Part shown: positions 22,172 to 30,394 of the stretch, one piece after another | How positions within the stretch are numbered: the stretch's first letter is position 1 | How the letters are laid out: each line of letters opens with the position of its first letter | Assembly (NCBI GenBank): GCA_026982475.1 | Contig: JALSHB010000011.1 | Location: forward strand, 1-33,866 | Direction of reading: 5' to 3' | Source: Chromatiales bacterium | GTDB taxonomy: Bacteria; Pseudomonadota; Gammaproteobacteria; SZUA-152 | Length of the DNA: 33,866 nt | Notes under the pieces: generated by a model | What the model saw: only the letters and a program-made list of their open reading frames with translations | What the model was told of the DNA's origin: nothing | Databases searched by the model: none | Translations under genes and position numbers: made by a program

Positions 22172-24622
22172 CGCGCCTCCCGAATAGGTCACCAGAGAGC
22201 CTTTATCGGTGCTACCACTGCTGCCCGTCACTTTATTGACCGGTTCACTTACGTCCTCATTTCTCTTGCCAGGCGGTGTCGGGGCGACCGTGTTCCCGCG
22301 ACGGGTTGGGTTACGCCGCATTGCAGACCTGCCCTCTGTGCCGGTGACAAGGTCACCAGTATCCCAGTCGTTGCCCGTAATCCTTGAAGCGATGCCTTCG
22401 CCACTGATGCGGGACTTCATTCGCCCCTCACTGCCTGCCACCATCGCCGTCTGCGCCAATTCACTGCGCAGCGAAACATTGCCTGCCGACCCTTGTGCCG
22501 AGCGGGCAGAACGGAATTCTTCCGTACCCGTAACCTTGCCCGTGGCCATACCAAAGGGGCCGGTGATCTGGCCCTGCGCATATCGGGTTCCAGTGACACT
22601 GGCAGGGTCTTCTTGCTCGGCCTGTGCGGCCATGTTGGGAACACTGAATTTCCCCCACGGCGCATCTTCACTACTCAGCGACTGGGGGAAATCCGGACTT
22701 CCCGGCTCTGCTGCCGCCGCCGTACAGGCGCCGGCATACTGATCGGCGCCGATATATGGGGTACCCGTCAGCGGCTCACAGCTTCCCTTTTCCGTCCCGG
22801 TCAATTTGCCACCGATACCAGGTTGCTGGCCTGTCAACACGGCGCCAGCGGTGCCCCTCTGCGCCGAAGCACGCGCCGCAGCCACGGCAGATGCTTCCGG
22901 CTTGCAATAGTTGTAATACTGCTCCGCACCCGCATAGCCGGTGCCGGTAATTGCCTTGCACGTACCGGGCTCGTCACCCGTGACCTTGCCTGAACGCCCG
23001 GTCATGGTGCCCGTCACCACCTTGCCGCTAAAGGTTTCGGAAACGCCCACTTTGGCATCCTGCGGTGCCGGGGTTGTGGCGCAAAAATCACGGTACTGCT
23101 CACCACCGACGTAGTCATCGCCGCTGATAATGCGGCAACTACCCGGCTCGTCACCGGTAACACGTTCGCTGCGGCCGACCATCGTACCGGTCACGGAACC
23201 ACCGCGCAGGGTCTTGGTAACACCGACCTTGGCCGGCGCCTCCTGTTCCCCACCCGACTCCATATACTGGCTGCCGGTCAATTCACGCCCGGCTCCGGTC
23301 TCGTCACCCGTGACCCTTGATGAACGCCCCACCTTGTTGCCGGTCACCGGCTTTCCCTTGCGGGTTTCAGCGCGCGCCACTTTTGCAGGAGCCGGAATGG
23401 GAGCAGACTCAGGACGCGCACCGCAGAAGGTTTCCGCATGCCCCGCTCCCAGATATTCAACACCCGTTACCTGCTGACAGCTGCCAGGCTCATCACCAGT
23501 AACATGCTGGCTGCGGCCCAGTTCAACGCCAGTCACGGTAGTACCACGAAGGGTGGCGCTCAAGGCAACCTTGGGCGGCATCCCGTCGGGCTCGGACTGA
23601 CAGAAATCACGAAAAATATCCGCGCCCATGTATTCGGTGCCCGTCACATCACGGCAAGTACTTGGCTCGTCCCCAGTGGTCTTCGGGCTACGGCCCACCA
23701 TGGTGCCGGTAACCACCTGACCCTGGGTGGTTTCGCTTGCACCCACTTTCCAGGGGGCATCTTGCGCGCCACCCATCGGGGCATTCTTCGGCGGGCGAAC
23801 TCGTCCACAGGGAGAACTCTTTCTCTGTTCAGTCTTACCTTGTCGGCTACGTTGCGTGCGCAGCGCCTGAGCCAGCTCACGACCGGAAATCTGAGGATTG
23901 GCCGCGCGCACGGTTTGCGCAGCGGTCATCCCACTGGCGTTCAGTCCCGCCTTGCCGCGAGCAGACATCGCCTGGCGGCGCGCCAGTGCAGCCACTCGAC
24001 TGTTGTTCGCAGCACTGGGCTGCACGGTCGGACGCCTCTTTACGGTGCGTTGAGGTTTACGCGGCCTGGTGCCATTTGTCGCCACCTCGGTCACCTTGTT
24101 GCCACCGCAGTCTCCCTTACAGCCACAACCGCAGTCCGCCGGCGACTTTTCCGCCCCTGCTTCCGGCACCATCTTCCCTTTCAGCTCCGCACCACGCACT
24201 CGATCACGACTGCTCACCCCACGCTTGCCATGTGTCGACATCGCCTGACGACGAGCAATCACCACAGCACGACTGCTGCTCACGCTGACAGCAGAAGGCT
24301 TTCTTGCGGTAGCGGCAGCCGCTGGCCGCCTGCCGGATGCGCCTTCATTAGCACCACTTTTCTGAGCAGTCGCTCGGGGCGCTGGCACCCGCACGCGATC
24401 CTGACTGCCCACAGCGCGCTTGCCACCCGTAGACATTGCCCGGCGGCGGGCCACGGAAGCCGCACGCCCCACCGCACCCGTAGTGTCCGAGCGAGCAGCA
24501 GGTTTTGCACTTGCTGCGGAAACCGTGCCGTTAACCGCCGCCTTGCCACCTCTGATCAAGGCCTGCCGCCTTGCGAGTGCAGCCTGGCGTCCGCTGCTGA
24601 TTGTGTTGACAGTCTGTGCCAT
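22163..24622 (-). CDS. csoS2: Carboxysome assembly scaffold CsoS2
   Basis: An 819-residue disordered scaffold that links RuBisCO to the shell. The N-terminal region has four basic RuBisCO-binding repeats (LARRQALIRGGKAAV, VARRRAMSTGGKRAV, IARRQAMSTHGKRGV, LARRQAMSARGKAGL) at about residues 15-35, 57-70, 122-136 and 212-227, and a Cys cluster CGCGCKGDC near 164-172. Six middle repeats of the type VTGTMVGRS-VTGDEPGTC-ITGT follow (about 290-635); the third lacks its Cys residues. The C-terminal region ends GSLVTYSGGARG, the shell-anchoring peptide. The ATG at 24622 has GGGG upstream. A candidate -1 frameshift site lies at codons 611-613 and would yield a short CsoS2A of about 615 residues. Confidence 0.96.
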   Translation of the reverse strand: MAQTVNTISSGRQAALARRQALIRGGKAAVNGTVSAASAKPAARSDTTGAVGRAASVARRRAMSTGGKRAVGSQDRVRVPAPRATAQKSGANEGASGRRPAAAATARKPSAVSVSSSRAVVIARRQAMSTHGKRGVSSRDRVRGAELKGKMVPEAGAEKSPADCGCGCKGDCGGNKVTEVATNGTRPRKPQRTVKRRPTVQPSAANNSRVAALARRQAMSARGKAGLNASGMTAAQTVRAANPQISGRELAQALRTQRSRQGKTEQRKSSPCGRVRPPKNAPMGGAQDAPWKVGASETTQGQVVTGTMVGRSPKTTGDEPSTCRDVTGTEYMGADIFRDFCQSEPDGMPPKVALSATLRGTTVTGVELGRSQHVTGDEPGSCQQVTGVEYLGAGHAETFCGARPESAPIPAPAKVARAETRKGKPVTGNKVGRSSRVTGDETGAGRELTGSQYMESGGEQEAPAKVGVTKTLRGGSVTGTMVGRSERVTGDEPGSCRIISGDDYVGGEQYRDFCATTPAPQDAKVGVSETFSGKVVTGTMTGRSGKVTGDEPGTCKAITGTGYAGAEQYYNYCKPEASAVAAARASAQRGTAGAVLTGQQPGIGGKLTGTEKGSCEPLTGTPYIGADQYAGACTAAAAEPGSPDFPQSLSSEDAPWGKFSVPNMAAQAEQEDPASVTGTRYAQGQITGPFGMATGKVTGTEEFRSARSAQGSAGNVSLRSELAQTAMVAGSEGRMKSRISGEGIASRITGNDWDTGDLVTGTEGRSAMRRNPTRRGNTVAPTPPGKRNEDVSEPVNKVTGSSGSTDKGSLVTYSGGARG
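22776..22790 (-). promoter_or_regulatory. Candidate -1 programmed frameshift site in csoS2
   Basis: In the reading frame GAA AAG GGA (codons 611-613) the heptamer A AAG GGA fits the X XXY YYZ pattern. After a -1 shift the ribosome reads AAG CTG TGA and stops. This gives a protein ending in the sixth middle repeat without the C-terminal region, as expected for CsoS2A. GC-rich dyads follow within 60 bases, but none is at ideal spacing. Confidence 0.45.
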
Positions 24623-24659
24623 CGTAAACCCCGTCACATTGTTTGCTGTGTTCGAACCT

Positions 24660-24698
24660 TGTCAGTGGCTGCCCCGTAAAACGGGGCAGCCACCAAGG
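24660..24698 (-). other. Stem-loop between cbbS and csoS2
   Basis: A perfect 12-bp stem, GTGGCTGCCCCG with CGGGGCAGCCAC (24665-24693), has a five-base loop. Five more pairs (CCTTG with CAAGG) extend it across a three-base bulge. No T-run follows on the transcribed strand, so it is probably a stability or processing element, or an attenuator, and not a simple terminator. Confidence 0.8.
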
Positions 24699-24703
24699 AG
24701 TCC

Positions 24704-25051
24704 CTAGCCGCGACCCTCGTAAACCACAAAGCAGACACCCTGGCTTTGGGTGTAAGTATCGTAGCCGAGCAAACGGACATGGTGATCCGGATAGGAACGG
24801 CGACAAGCTTCAAGCTCATCAAGTACGCGATCGAGGCTCGTTTCGCCGAAAAACGGCAGCTTCCACATGGTCCAGTAATGATTGAATGCACGGCTAGGAT
24901 GCTCGTGCTCAATGGATGGCGTCCAGCCCTGGGCAATAATGTAGTTTATCTGCGCCTCAACCTCCTGCTGGGTCAGCTTGGGCAGGAAGCCAAAGGTCTC
25001 CAGTGTCTGAACGGTCTGGTAGTCGCCCATTTCTTGCGTGCCAGTCATCAT
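24704..25051 (-). CDS. cbbS: RuBisCO small subunit, form IA
   Basis: A 115-residue small subunit: TFGFLPKLTQQEVEAQINYIIAQGWTPSIEHEHP, YWTMWKLPFFGE, LDELEACRRSYPDHHVRLLGYDTYTQSQGVCFVVYEG. The short length without the long loop of plant form IB, and the place next to cbbL in a carboxysome operon, fit form IA. GAGGAAATT precedes two adjacent ATGs (25051 and 25048); either may be used. 42 bp separate it from cbbL. Confidence 0.96.
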   Translation of the reverse strand: MMTGTQEMGDYQTVQTLETFGFLPKLTQQEVEAQINYIIAQGWTPSIEHEHPSRAFNHYWTMWKLPFFGETSLDRVLDELEACRRSYPDHHVRLLGYDTYTQSQGVCFVVYEGRG

Positions 25052-25093
25052 AATTTCCTCATGTTAATTTAGCTTCGGTTCGGTAACGGCCAC

Positions 25094-26506
25094 TTACTTG
25101 ACATCCAGCTTGTCAATGGTGTCGAACTCGAACTTGATCTCTTTCCAGGTCTCCATTGCGATGGCAAGCTCTGGGCTGTGGCGGGCGGCCTCCGTGAGAA
25201 TTTCCTTTGCCTCACGCTCAAGCTCACGCCCCTCGTTGCGCGCCTTGACACAGGCCTCCAACGCGACACGGTTTGCAGCGGCGCCCGCGGCATTGCCCCA
25301 CGGATGACCCTGGGTGCCACCACCGAACTGGAACACCGCATCATCACCAAAGATGGCGAGCAGGGCAGGCATGTGCCAGACATGGATACCACCAGAGGCA
25401 ACCGCAAACACACCCGGCATTGAGCCCCAGTCCTGGTCGAAGAAGATACCGCGCGAACGATCTTCAGGAACAAATGATTCGCGCAGCTGATCAACGAAAC
25501 CCAACGTGGCATTGCGATCACCTTCGAGCTTGCCGACCACGGTACCCGTGTGCAGATGGTCGCCACCGGAAAGACGCAGGCACTTGGCCAGCACGCGGAA
25601 GTGAATACCATGCTTCGGATGGCGATCGATGACACCATGCATGGCACGATGGATGTGCAGCAACATGCCGTTTTCGCGGCACCACTTCGCCAATCCCGTA
25701 TTGGCAGTAAAACCAGCCGTCAGGAAGTCATGCATGATGATCGGCTGCCCTAACTCCTTGGCGAATTCAGCACGCTCATACATCTGCTCAGGGTCGGCGG
25801 CAGTGACGTTCAGGTAGTGCCCCTTGCGCTCGCCGGTCTCTTCCTGGGACTTGCTGACTGCCTCGGCAACAAATTCAAAACGGTTCTGCCAGCGCATGAA
25901 CGGCTGCGAGTTGACGTTCTCGTCGTCCTTGGTGAAGTCCAGACCGCCGCGCAGGCACTCGTACACCGCACGACCATAGTTCTTGGCCGACAAGCCCAAT
26001 TTCGGCTTGATCGTGGCGCCCAGCAAAGGACGGCCATATTTGTTCAACTTGTCGCGCTCAACCTGGATGCCGCTGGGCGGACCCATGCAGGTCTTGATGT
26101 AGGCAATCGGGAAGCGGATGTCTTCCAGGCGTAGATGCCTGAGCGCCTTGAAGCCAAAAACGTTACCCACCAACGAAGTCAGGACGTTAACCACCGAGCC
26201 CTCTTCGAACAGATCGATGGGATAAGCAATAAAGACGTAGAACGCCTCAGGGTCACCCGGCACATCTTCGATGCGATAGGCACGACCCTTGTAATATTCG
26301 AGGTCGGTCAAATACTCAGACCAAACGGTACTCCAGGTACCTGTCGATGACTCAGCAGCCACAGCAGCAGCCACTTCCTCGTTGGGTACGCCCGGCTGAC
26401 CGGTGACCTTAAAACAGGCCAGAAGATCAGTATCGAGCGGAACGTAATCCGGGGTCCAGTACTTTTCGCGGTACTCTTTCACGCCCGCTTGGTAAGTGTT
26501 GCTCAT
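25094..26506 (-). CDS. cbbL: RuBisCO large subunit, form IA (carboxysomal)
   Basis: A 470-residue form I large subunit. Catalytic residues are in place: Lys167 and Lys169 in [11 protein letters not shown], the carbamylated Lys193 with Mg ligands Asp195 and Glu196 in [47 protein letters not shown] and loop 6 in [10 protein letters not shown]. The N-terminus [20 protein letters not shown] is typical of form IA. It is first in the carboxysome operon, so it is of the encapsulated (IAc) class. With CbbS it makes the L8S8 enzyme fixing CO2 onto RuBP. Transcription probably starts in the spacer shared with cbbR, leaving a leader of ~170 bases with a duplicated 45-bp segment. Confidence 0.98.
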   Translation of the reverse strand: MSNTYQAGVKEYREKYWTPDYVPLDTDLLACFKVTGQPGVPNEEVAAAVAAESSTGTWSTVWSEYLTDLEYYKGRAYRIEDVPGDPEAFYVFIAYPIDLFEEGSVVNVLTSLVGNVFGFKALRHLRLEDIRFPIAYIKTCMGPPSGIQVERDKLNKYGRPLLGATIKPKLGLSAKNYGRAVYECLRGGLDFTKDDENVNSQPFMRWQNRFEFVAEAVSKSQEETGERKGHYLNVTAADPEQMYERAEFAKELGQPIIMHDFLTAGFTANTGLAKWCRENGMLLHIHRAMHGVIDRHPKHGIHFRVLAKCLRLSGGDHLHTGTVVGKLEGDRNATLGFVDQLRESFVPEDRSRGIFFDQDWGSMPGVFAVASGGIHVWHMPALLAIFGDDAVFQFGGGTQGHPWGNAAGAAANRVALEACVKARNEGRELEREAKEILTEAARHSPELAIAMETWKEIKFEFDTIDKLDVK

Positions 26507-26531
26507 TAGGAAGTACCCTCTCTAGTGCAAA

Positions 26532-26644
26532 TGATGAATGAACGACGAATAACAAACCTGTGCCCATGTCGCTTAGCGCTGAATGAGCATGAACTGCATT
26601 GATGAATGAACGATGAATAACAAACCGGCGCCCATGTCACTTAG
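26532..26644. repeat. 45-bp direct repeat in the cbbL leader, two copies
   Basis: Copies at 26532-26575 and 26600-26644, 68 bp apart, share TGATGAATGAACGA and GAATAACAAACC and CCCATGTC and differ at about four positions. They lie between the likely cbbL promoter and the start codon. Confidence 0.85.
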
Positions 26645-26703
26645 TCGTAAAACATTCGTGAAACAAGCTTGGGCACCATTATTATCGACCCGCATGATAA
26701 ATA

Positions 26704-26744
26704 ACAGTTTAAATTACTTAAACTGTCCTTTAGTATATACTTAA
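26704..26744. promoter_or_regulatory. Candidate CbbR operators
   Basis: Site 1 is a perfect dyad, ACAGTTTAA and TTAAACTGT with five bases between (26704-26726). Site 2, TTTAGTATATACTTAA (26729-26744), is an imperfect dyad. Both have the AT-rich T-N11-A form of LysR sites and the tandem layout known for CbbR, just upstream of the likely cbbL promoter. Confidence 0.6.
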
Positions 26745-26868
26745 CAACAAGCCTCATAACACCGGCCAAGCATCACACGCCACAAACCCTGATTATCACC
26801 TAATTGGCCCTCGAAACACCAACCTCAACCAATTCTCCAGCCATTTCAGCAGAGCCACTTTCAACAAC

Positions 26869-27780
26869 ATGTCAATACGTCACGCAACACTCCGCCAGCT
26901 CGAAATTTTCGATACCCTGGCGGTGCACATGAGCATCACTCGCACCGCCGACGCACTCAACCTGTCCCCGCCAGCGGTTTCGATCCAGGTCAGACAGCTG
27001 GCGGAGGCGGCCGGCCAGCCATTGATAGAACAAGTCGGCAAAAAACTTTATTTCACCGATGCGGGCAATGCAGTGGCCTTGGCCTGCCGGGACCTGTTCG
27101 AACGCATGGAACGACTCACCCAGGAACTCGCGGCACTTCAGGGCCTGGAGCAAGGCAGCTTGCGGCTTGCCATAATTACCACTGCAAAATATTTTGTGCC
27201 GCGCCTGCTGGGTGACTTCAGCGAGCAACATCCGGACATTGACGTATCACTGTTCGTTGGCAATCGCGAAGCCATTCTGGAGCGACTAAGTCACAACCAG
27301 GACGACCTCTACATCCTTGGGCAGCCTCCCAAAAACCTCAAACTCACCGCAACGCCCTTTGCCCTCAACCACCTGGTTGCCGTTGCCTATCCCGGACACC
27401 CACTGGCAAGCGAATCCGCGATCCCGCCCGCCCGCCTGGGCAGCGAACCCTTCATCTCCCGCGAACTGGGATCCGGTACACGCCGCGCCTACGAAGACTT
27501 CTTCCGGCAGCACAAGACAGAACTCAGGATTCGCATGGAGCTGGGCAGTGACGAAGCCATCAAACAAACCGTTGTGGGTCGGCTCGGGATCACCATTCTC
27601 GCTAAAAGCACGGTGCAGGCCGAACTGGACAGAGGTGACCTTGTCCTGCTCGACGTAGAGGGGCTCCCGCTTGAACGCCAGTGGTACGTGGTCTACCCGG
27701 AGCAAAAATCCCTGGCGCCCGTCACAAGGGCATTTCAGGCATTCCTGATCTCCCAACACGAAGATGCGACCGCGCCTTGA
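26869..27780 (+). CDS. cbbR: LysR-type regulator CbbR of the carboxysome operon
   Basis: A 303-residue LysR-type regulator. The winged helix-turn-helix is at about residues 8-66 (TLRQLEIFDTLAVHMSITRTADALNLSPPAVSIQVRQLAE). The effector domain starts GSLRLAIITTAKYFVPRLLGDFSEQHPDIDV, which is characteristic of CbbR; GSGTRRAYEDFF and GSDEAIKQTVVGRLGITIL are also CbbR-like. It is divergent from cbbL, as CbbR genes usually are, and probably activates the operon in response to Calvin-cycle metabolites (family knowledge). Confidence 0.93.
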   Translation: MSIRHATLRQLEIFDTLAVHMSITRTADALNLSPPAVSIQVRQLAEAAGQPLIEQVGKKLYFTDAGNAVALACRDLFERMERLTQELAALQGLEQGSLRLAIITTAKYFVPRLLGDFSEQHPDIDVSLFVGNREAILERLSHNQDDLYILGQPPKNLKLTATPFALNHLVAVAYPGHPLASESAIPPARLGSEPFISRELGSGTRRAYEDFFRQHKTELRIRMELGSDEAIKQTVVGRLGITILAKSTVQAELDRGDLVLLDVEGLPLERQWYVVYPEQKSLAPVTRAFQAFLISQHEDATAP

Positions 27781-27873
27781 CCCTGGTTAGACCAAAAGAA
27801 CCCACGCCCCGTGCCGCGGACGCGCCACCCACGGGTGAGGACGCTCTACTGCAACCGCCTCCTTCGGCTAGCG

Positions 27874-28176
27874 TCAGAACTTTTCCGGGCGCACCACATC
27901 CACATCGCACATGAACAGGATCATGGCATAGTTGGCATAGTAATGCTCCCGAAAATGCCCGGCGATGGCCTTGGCCACCGCCGCATCGCACACCACTTCG
28001 ACTCGGATATTGCTACTGGTACTCCAGTCGGCATCACGCACGCCCCGGTGGCCCTTGCCGCGGGCATTGGTGATCGTGTAGCCGTGAGCGCCCAGACGCT
28101 CGATATCATCGAGCAGGTTATGCTCCAGCGCGGACTCCGTGATGATGGTGACCAGCTTACGGGTATCAGTCGACAT
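27874..28176 (-). CDS. sbtB: PII-like protein SbtB / CPII
   Basis: A 99-residue PII-fold protein: RKLVTIITESALEHNLLDDIERLGAHGYTITNARGKGHRGVRDADW, a short T-loop region, then NIRVEVVCDAAVAKAIAGHFREHYYANYAMILFMCDVDV. It directly follows sbtA, and PII-like partners of SbtA bind adenine nucleotides and tune bicarbonate uptake; relatives beside transporters in proteobacteria are called CPII. The ATG at 28176 was chosen over an upstream GTG because the latter overlaps sbtA; GGAGG lies 12 bases before it. The end is convergent with cbbR (93 bp apart). Unlike several cyanobacterial forms, it has no C-terminal Cys pair. Confidence 0.85.
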   Translation of the reverse strand: MSTDTRKLVTIITESALEHNLLDDIERLGAHGYTITNARGKGHRGVRDADWSTSSNIRVEVVCDAAVAKAIAGHFREHYYANYAMILFMCDVDVVRPEKF

Positions 28177-28183
28177 TATGATG

Positions 28184-29131
28184 TCATCCTCCGGAACCAT
28201 GCAGCAGTTTGGCGAATTGAAGATAGAGCGGTATTCCCACCAGGATATTGAACGGGAAAGTCACCCCCAGCGAGGCGCTGATCGACAGCGTGGGATTCGC
28301 CTCGGGCACCGTAAGGCGCATTGCTGCTGGCACGGCAATGTAGGAACCGCTCGCCGCCAGGGTTGCCAACATCATGACCCCACCCGTCGACATCCCCAAC
28401 ATCAGGCCCAGCCAACCACCCACGACCGCCGAGAATAACGGGAAGAGAATGCCAAAACCAACAAGGAACAAGCCATAGCGACGCAGACTGCTTATCTGGC
28501 TGGCGGCAATCAGCCCCATTTCCAGCAAAAATAGCGCGAGGATCGCCTTGAACAAGTCAAAAAACAGCGGCGCAATCGGCTCCACGCCCACGGGACCGGC
28601 AACCCAGCCAATCAACATTCCGCCAACGAGCAGCACCACGCCCTTGCCCAGCAGCACTTCGTGGGACAGCTTGCCCCAGCGCGTCTCGCGGGAAATACCG
28701 CGCGCCATGATAATCCCCACCAGAATCGCGGGCACCTCCAGAATCACAACCATCAGCGGCATGTATGACTCGAAGCTGATATCATGGGAGGCCAGATACG
28801 CCACCGCCACCGCAAAGGTACCGACACTCACCGAGCCGTAATGAGCGGCAATAGAGGCCGCATCAGGGCGCTTGAAATGACCAAGGTAGCGCAGCACGGG
28901 GTAGGCGACCAGCGGCAACAAAAACCCCATCAGCATCACCGAAAACACGGGACCCACCAGCTCCGCGAAGGGCTGCTTGGCCAGTTCTATGCCACCCTTC
29001 AGGCCGATGGAAATCAACAGCAGTACTGTCAAGCCCTCATAGATGGCGGGCGGCAAGCGCAATTCAGAACGTAAGACGCCGGCAATCAGGCCGAGGATAA
29101 AAAAGAGTACGATAGGGTCTAGTGGTGTCAT
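28184..29131 (-). CDS. sbtA: SbtA-type sodium-dependent bicarbonate transporter
   Basis: A 315-residue polytopic membrane protein of the SbtA family: PIVLFFILGLIAGVLRSELRLPPAIYEGLTVLLLISIGLKGG at the start, then HYGSVSVGTFAVAVAYL and a second half with LFFDLFKAILALFLLEMGLIAASQ and GGVMMLATLAASGSYIAVPAAMRLTVPEANPTLSISASLGVTFPFNILVGIPLY. The two halves look like the inverted repeat of the family. It imports bicarbonate with sodium, which the carboxysome then uses. The ATG at 29131 is preferred to a TTG at 29143, although neither has a strong ribosome-binding site. 7 bp separate it from sbtB and a divergent cbbR lies upstream. Confidence 0.93.
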   Translation of the reverse strand: MTPLDPIVLFFILGLIAGVLRSELRLPPAIYEGLTVLLLISIGLKGGIELAKQPFAELVGPVFSVMLMGFLLPLVAYPVLRYLGHFKRPDAASIAAHYGSVSVGTFAVAVAYLASHDISFESYMPLMVVILEVPAILVGIIMARGISRETRWGKLSHEVLLGKGVVLLVGGMLIGWVAGPVGVEPIAPLFFDLFKAILALFLLEMGLIAASQISSLRRYGLFLVGFGILFPLFSAVVGGWLGLMLGMSTGGVMMLATLAASGSYIAVPAAMRLTVPEANPTLSISASLGVTFPFNILVGIPLYLQFAKLLHGSGG

Positions 29132-29304
29132 GGAACAAATCAACCGCTCATATTAGTAAAGATTCATCGATTCTGGACATTACAACATCCCGCACTCCAA
29201 AAACATGGGCCGTGCAATGGCAGCTACCGCACACTGAACAGTATGCCGAAACTGGCACATAAACTTAAATCAATAGTTTCTATTTCAAATATAGACCATC
29301 CCCT
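29132..29304. promoter_or_regulatory. Divergent sbtA-cbbR2 control region with LysR-type dyads
   Basis: A 173-bp spacer. Near the regulator start it has AAACT and AGTTT with nine bases between (29261-29279, a T-N11-A dyad) and next to it the imperfect dyad CTATTTCAAATATAG (29280-29294). Binding of the adjacent CbbR-type protein is inferred. Confidence 0.5.
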
Positions 29305-30351
29305 ATGGCTCAATCGGCCACAGAAAACCTTATTCGACACATCTCCCTGCGCCAACTGCAGATATTTGAGGCCGTGGTTCGCCTCGGAGGCTACACCCGT
29401 GCCGCCAAGGCGCTGCACCTGACTCAACCTACCGTTTCCATGCAGGTCAAGAAGCTCAGCGCGACCATTGGCTACCCCTTGCTAGAGAAGGCTGGCCATC
29501 ATCTTCACCCAACGGCAGCCGGTGCCGAAGTCTATGCCTCGGCCCAAAGCATCCTTGGCAGGATGGCGTCGCTGGGTGAATCGACAGCCGCCCTCGAAGG
29601 CACGGTCAAGGGGCCACTGCGTATTGCCGTCATCACTACCGCCAAGTATTTTATGCCCCACCTGTTGGGGACCTTCATCACGCAACACCCCGATGTAAAG
29701 CCGATATTGAAGGTTACCAACCGCTCCCGCGTCCTTGAGCGCCTGAAATCCCGCGAAGATGATTTAGTGATCATGGGGCAGGTTCCCCGTGGGCTTGATG
29801 TAGAAGCATGGCCTTTTGCCGAAAACAAGCTGGTGGTCGTCGCGAGCAGCCGTCATCCCCTCACGCAATGCTCATCCATTCCATTGCAACGGCTGAGCGA
29901 AGAACGTTTTCTGGTTCGAGAAGCAGGCTCAGGAACACGCCTGGCTGTGGATCATCTGTTTGCAGAACAGGGGCTCAAGATTCAGCCCTACATGGAGCTG
30001 GGTAGCAGCGAGGCCATTAAACAGGCCGTCATGGCTGGACTGGGGATATCTGTCTTGTCACGCCATAACCTGTGGCTGGAGCTTGCCGGCAACAATATCG
30101 CGGTATTGGATGTGAGCGGGTTTCCACTGGTGCGCAGTTGGTATGCCGTATATCTGAAAAGCAAAAAGCTTTCGTTGGCGTCCCGCAGCTTTCAGGACTT
30201 TCTCCTGAAACAAGGCAAGAACATGTTGCAACATATGCCAGAGGGAGAACCAGGCGTAGGCCCGGCGAGACCGGGAAATCCGCCGACAAGAACAACAAGA
30301 GACGTCGAGCGTCCGCTCAAGGAATCGCGCAAAGCCTCTCCACCAGCTTGA
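29305..30351 (+). CDS. cbbR: Second CbbR-type LysR regulator, divergent from sbtA
   Basis: A 348-residue LysR regulator. The helix-turn-helix is near residues 14-72 (SLRQLQIFEAVVRLGGYTRAAKALHLTQPTVSMQVKKLSATIG), and GPLRIAVITTAKYFMPHLLGTFITQHPDV, GSGTRLAVDHLFAEQG and GSSEAIKQAVMAGLGISVLSRH match CbbR. The last ~45 residues form a Pro/Arg/Glu-rich tail not seen in the first CbbR. Being divergent from sbtA it probably controls bicarbonate uptake, giving the cell separate regulators for uptake and for the carboxysome. Cross-regulation is possible because the two proteins are clearly related. Confidence 0.88.
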   Translation: MAQSATENLIRHISLRQLQIFEAVVRLGGYTRAAKALHLTQPTVSMQVKKLSATIGYPLLEKAGHHLHPTAAGAEVYASAQSILGRMASLGESTAALEGTVKGPLRIAVITTAKYFMPHLLGTFITQHPDVKPILKVTNRSRVLERLKSREDDLVIMGQVPRGLDVEAWPFAENKLVVVASSRHPLTQCSSIPLQRLSEERFLVREAGSGTRLAVDHLFAEQGLKIQPYMELGSSEAIKQAVMAGLGISVLSRHNLWLELAGNNIAVLDVSGFPLVRSWYAVYLKSKKLSLASRSFQDFLLKQGKNMLQHMPEGEPGVGPARPGNPPTRTTRDVERPLKESRKASPPA

Positions 30352-30394
30352 GCCAAACAAGCAGGCAGGAAAAACACAAACGCCAGTACCAGGG

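Larger units (their letters stand above)
26507..26868. promoter_or_regulatory. cbbL: Divergent cbbL-cbbR control region
   Basis: A 362-bp spacer. It holds, from the cbbL side, two 45-bp direct repeats (26532-26644), a possible -10 box GATAAT for cbbL on the minus strand (26681-26686), and two adjacent dyads (26704-26744) that look like LysR-type sites. The cbbR start follows after a C/A-rich stretch. Confidence 0.7.

Noticed and set aside
24665-24693. Intrinsic terminator between cbbS and csoS2
   Set aside because: The stem is strong but no T-run follows on the minus strand, and the downstream genes depend on read-through.
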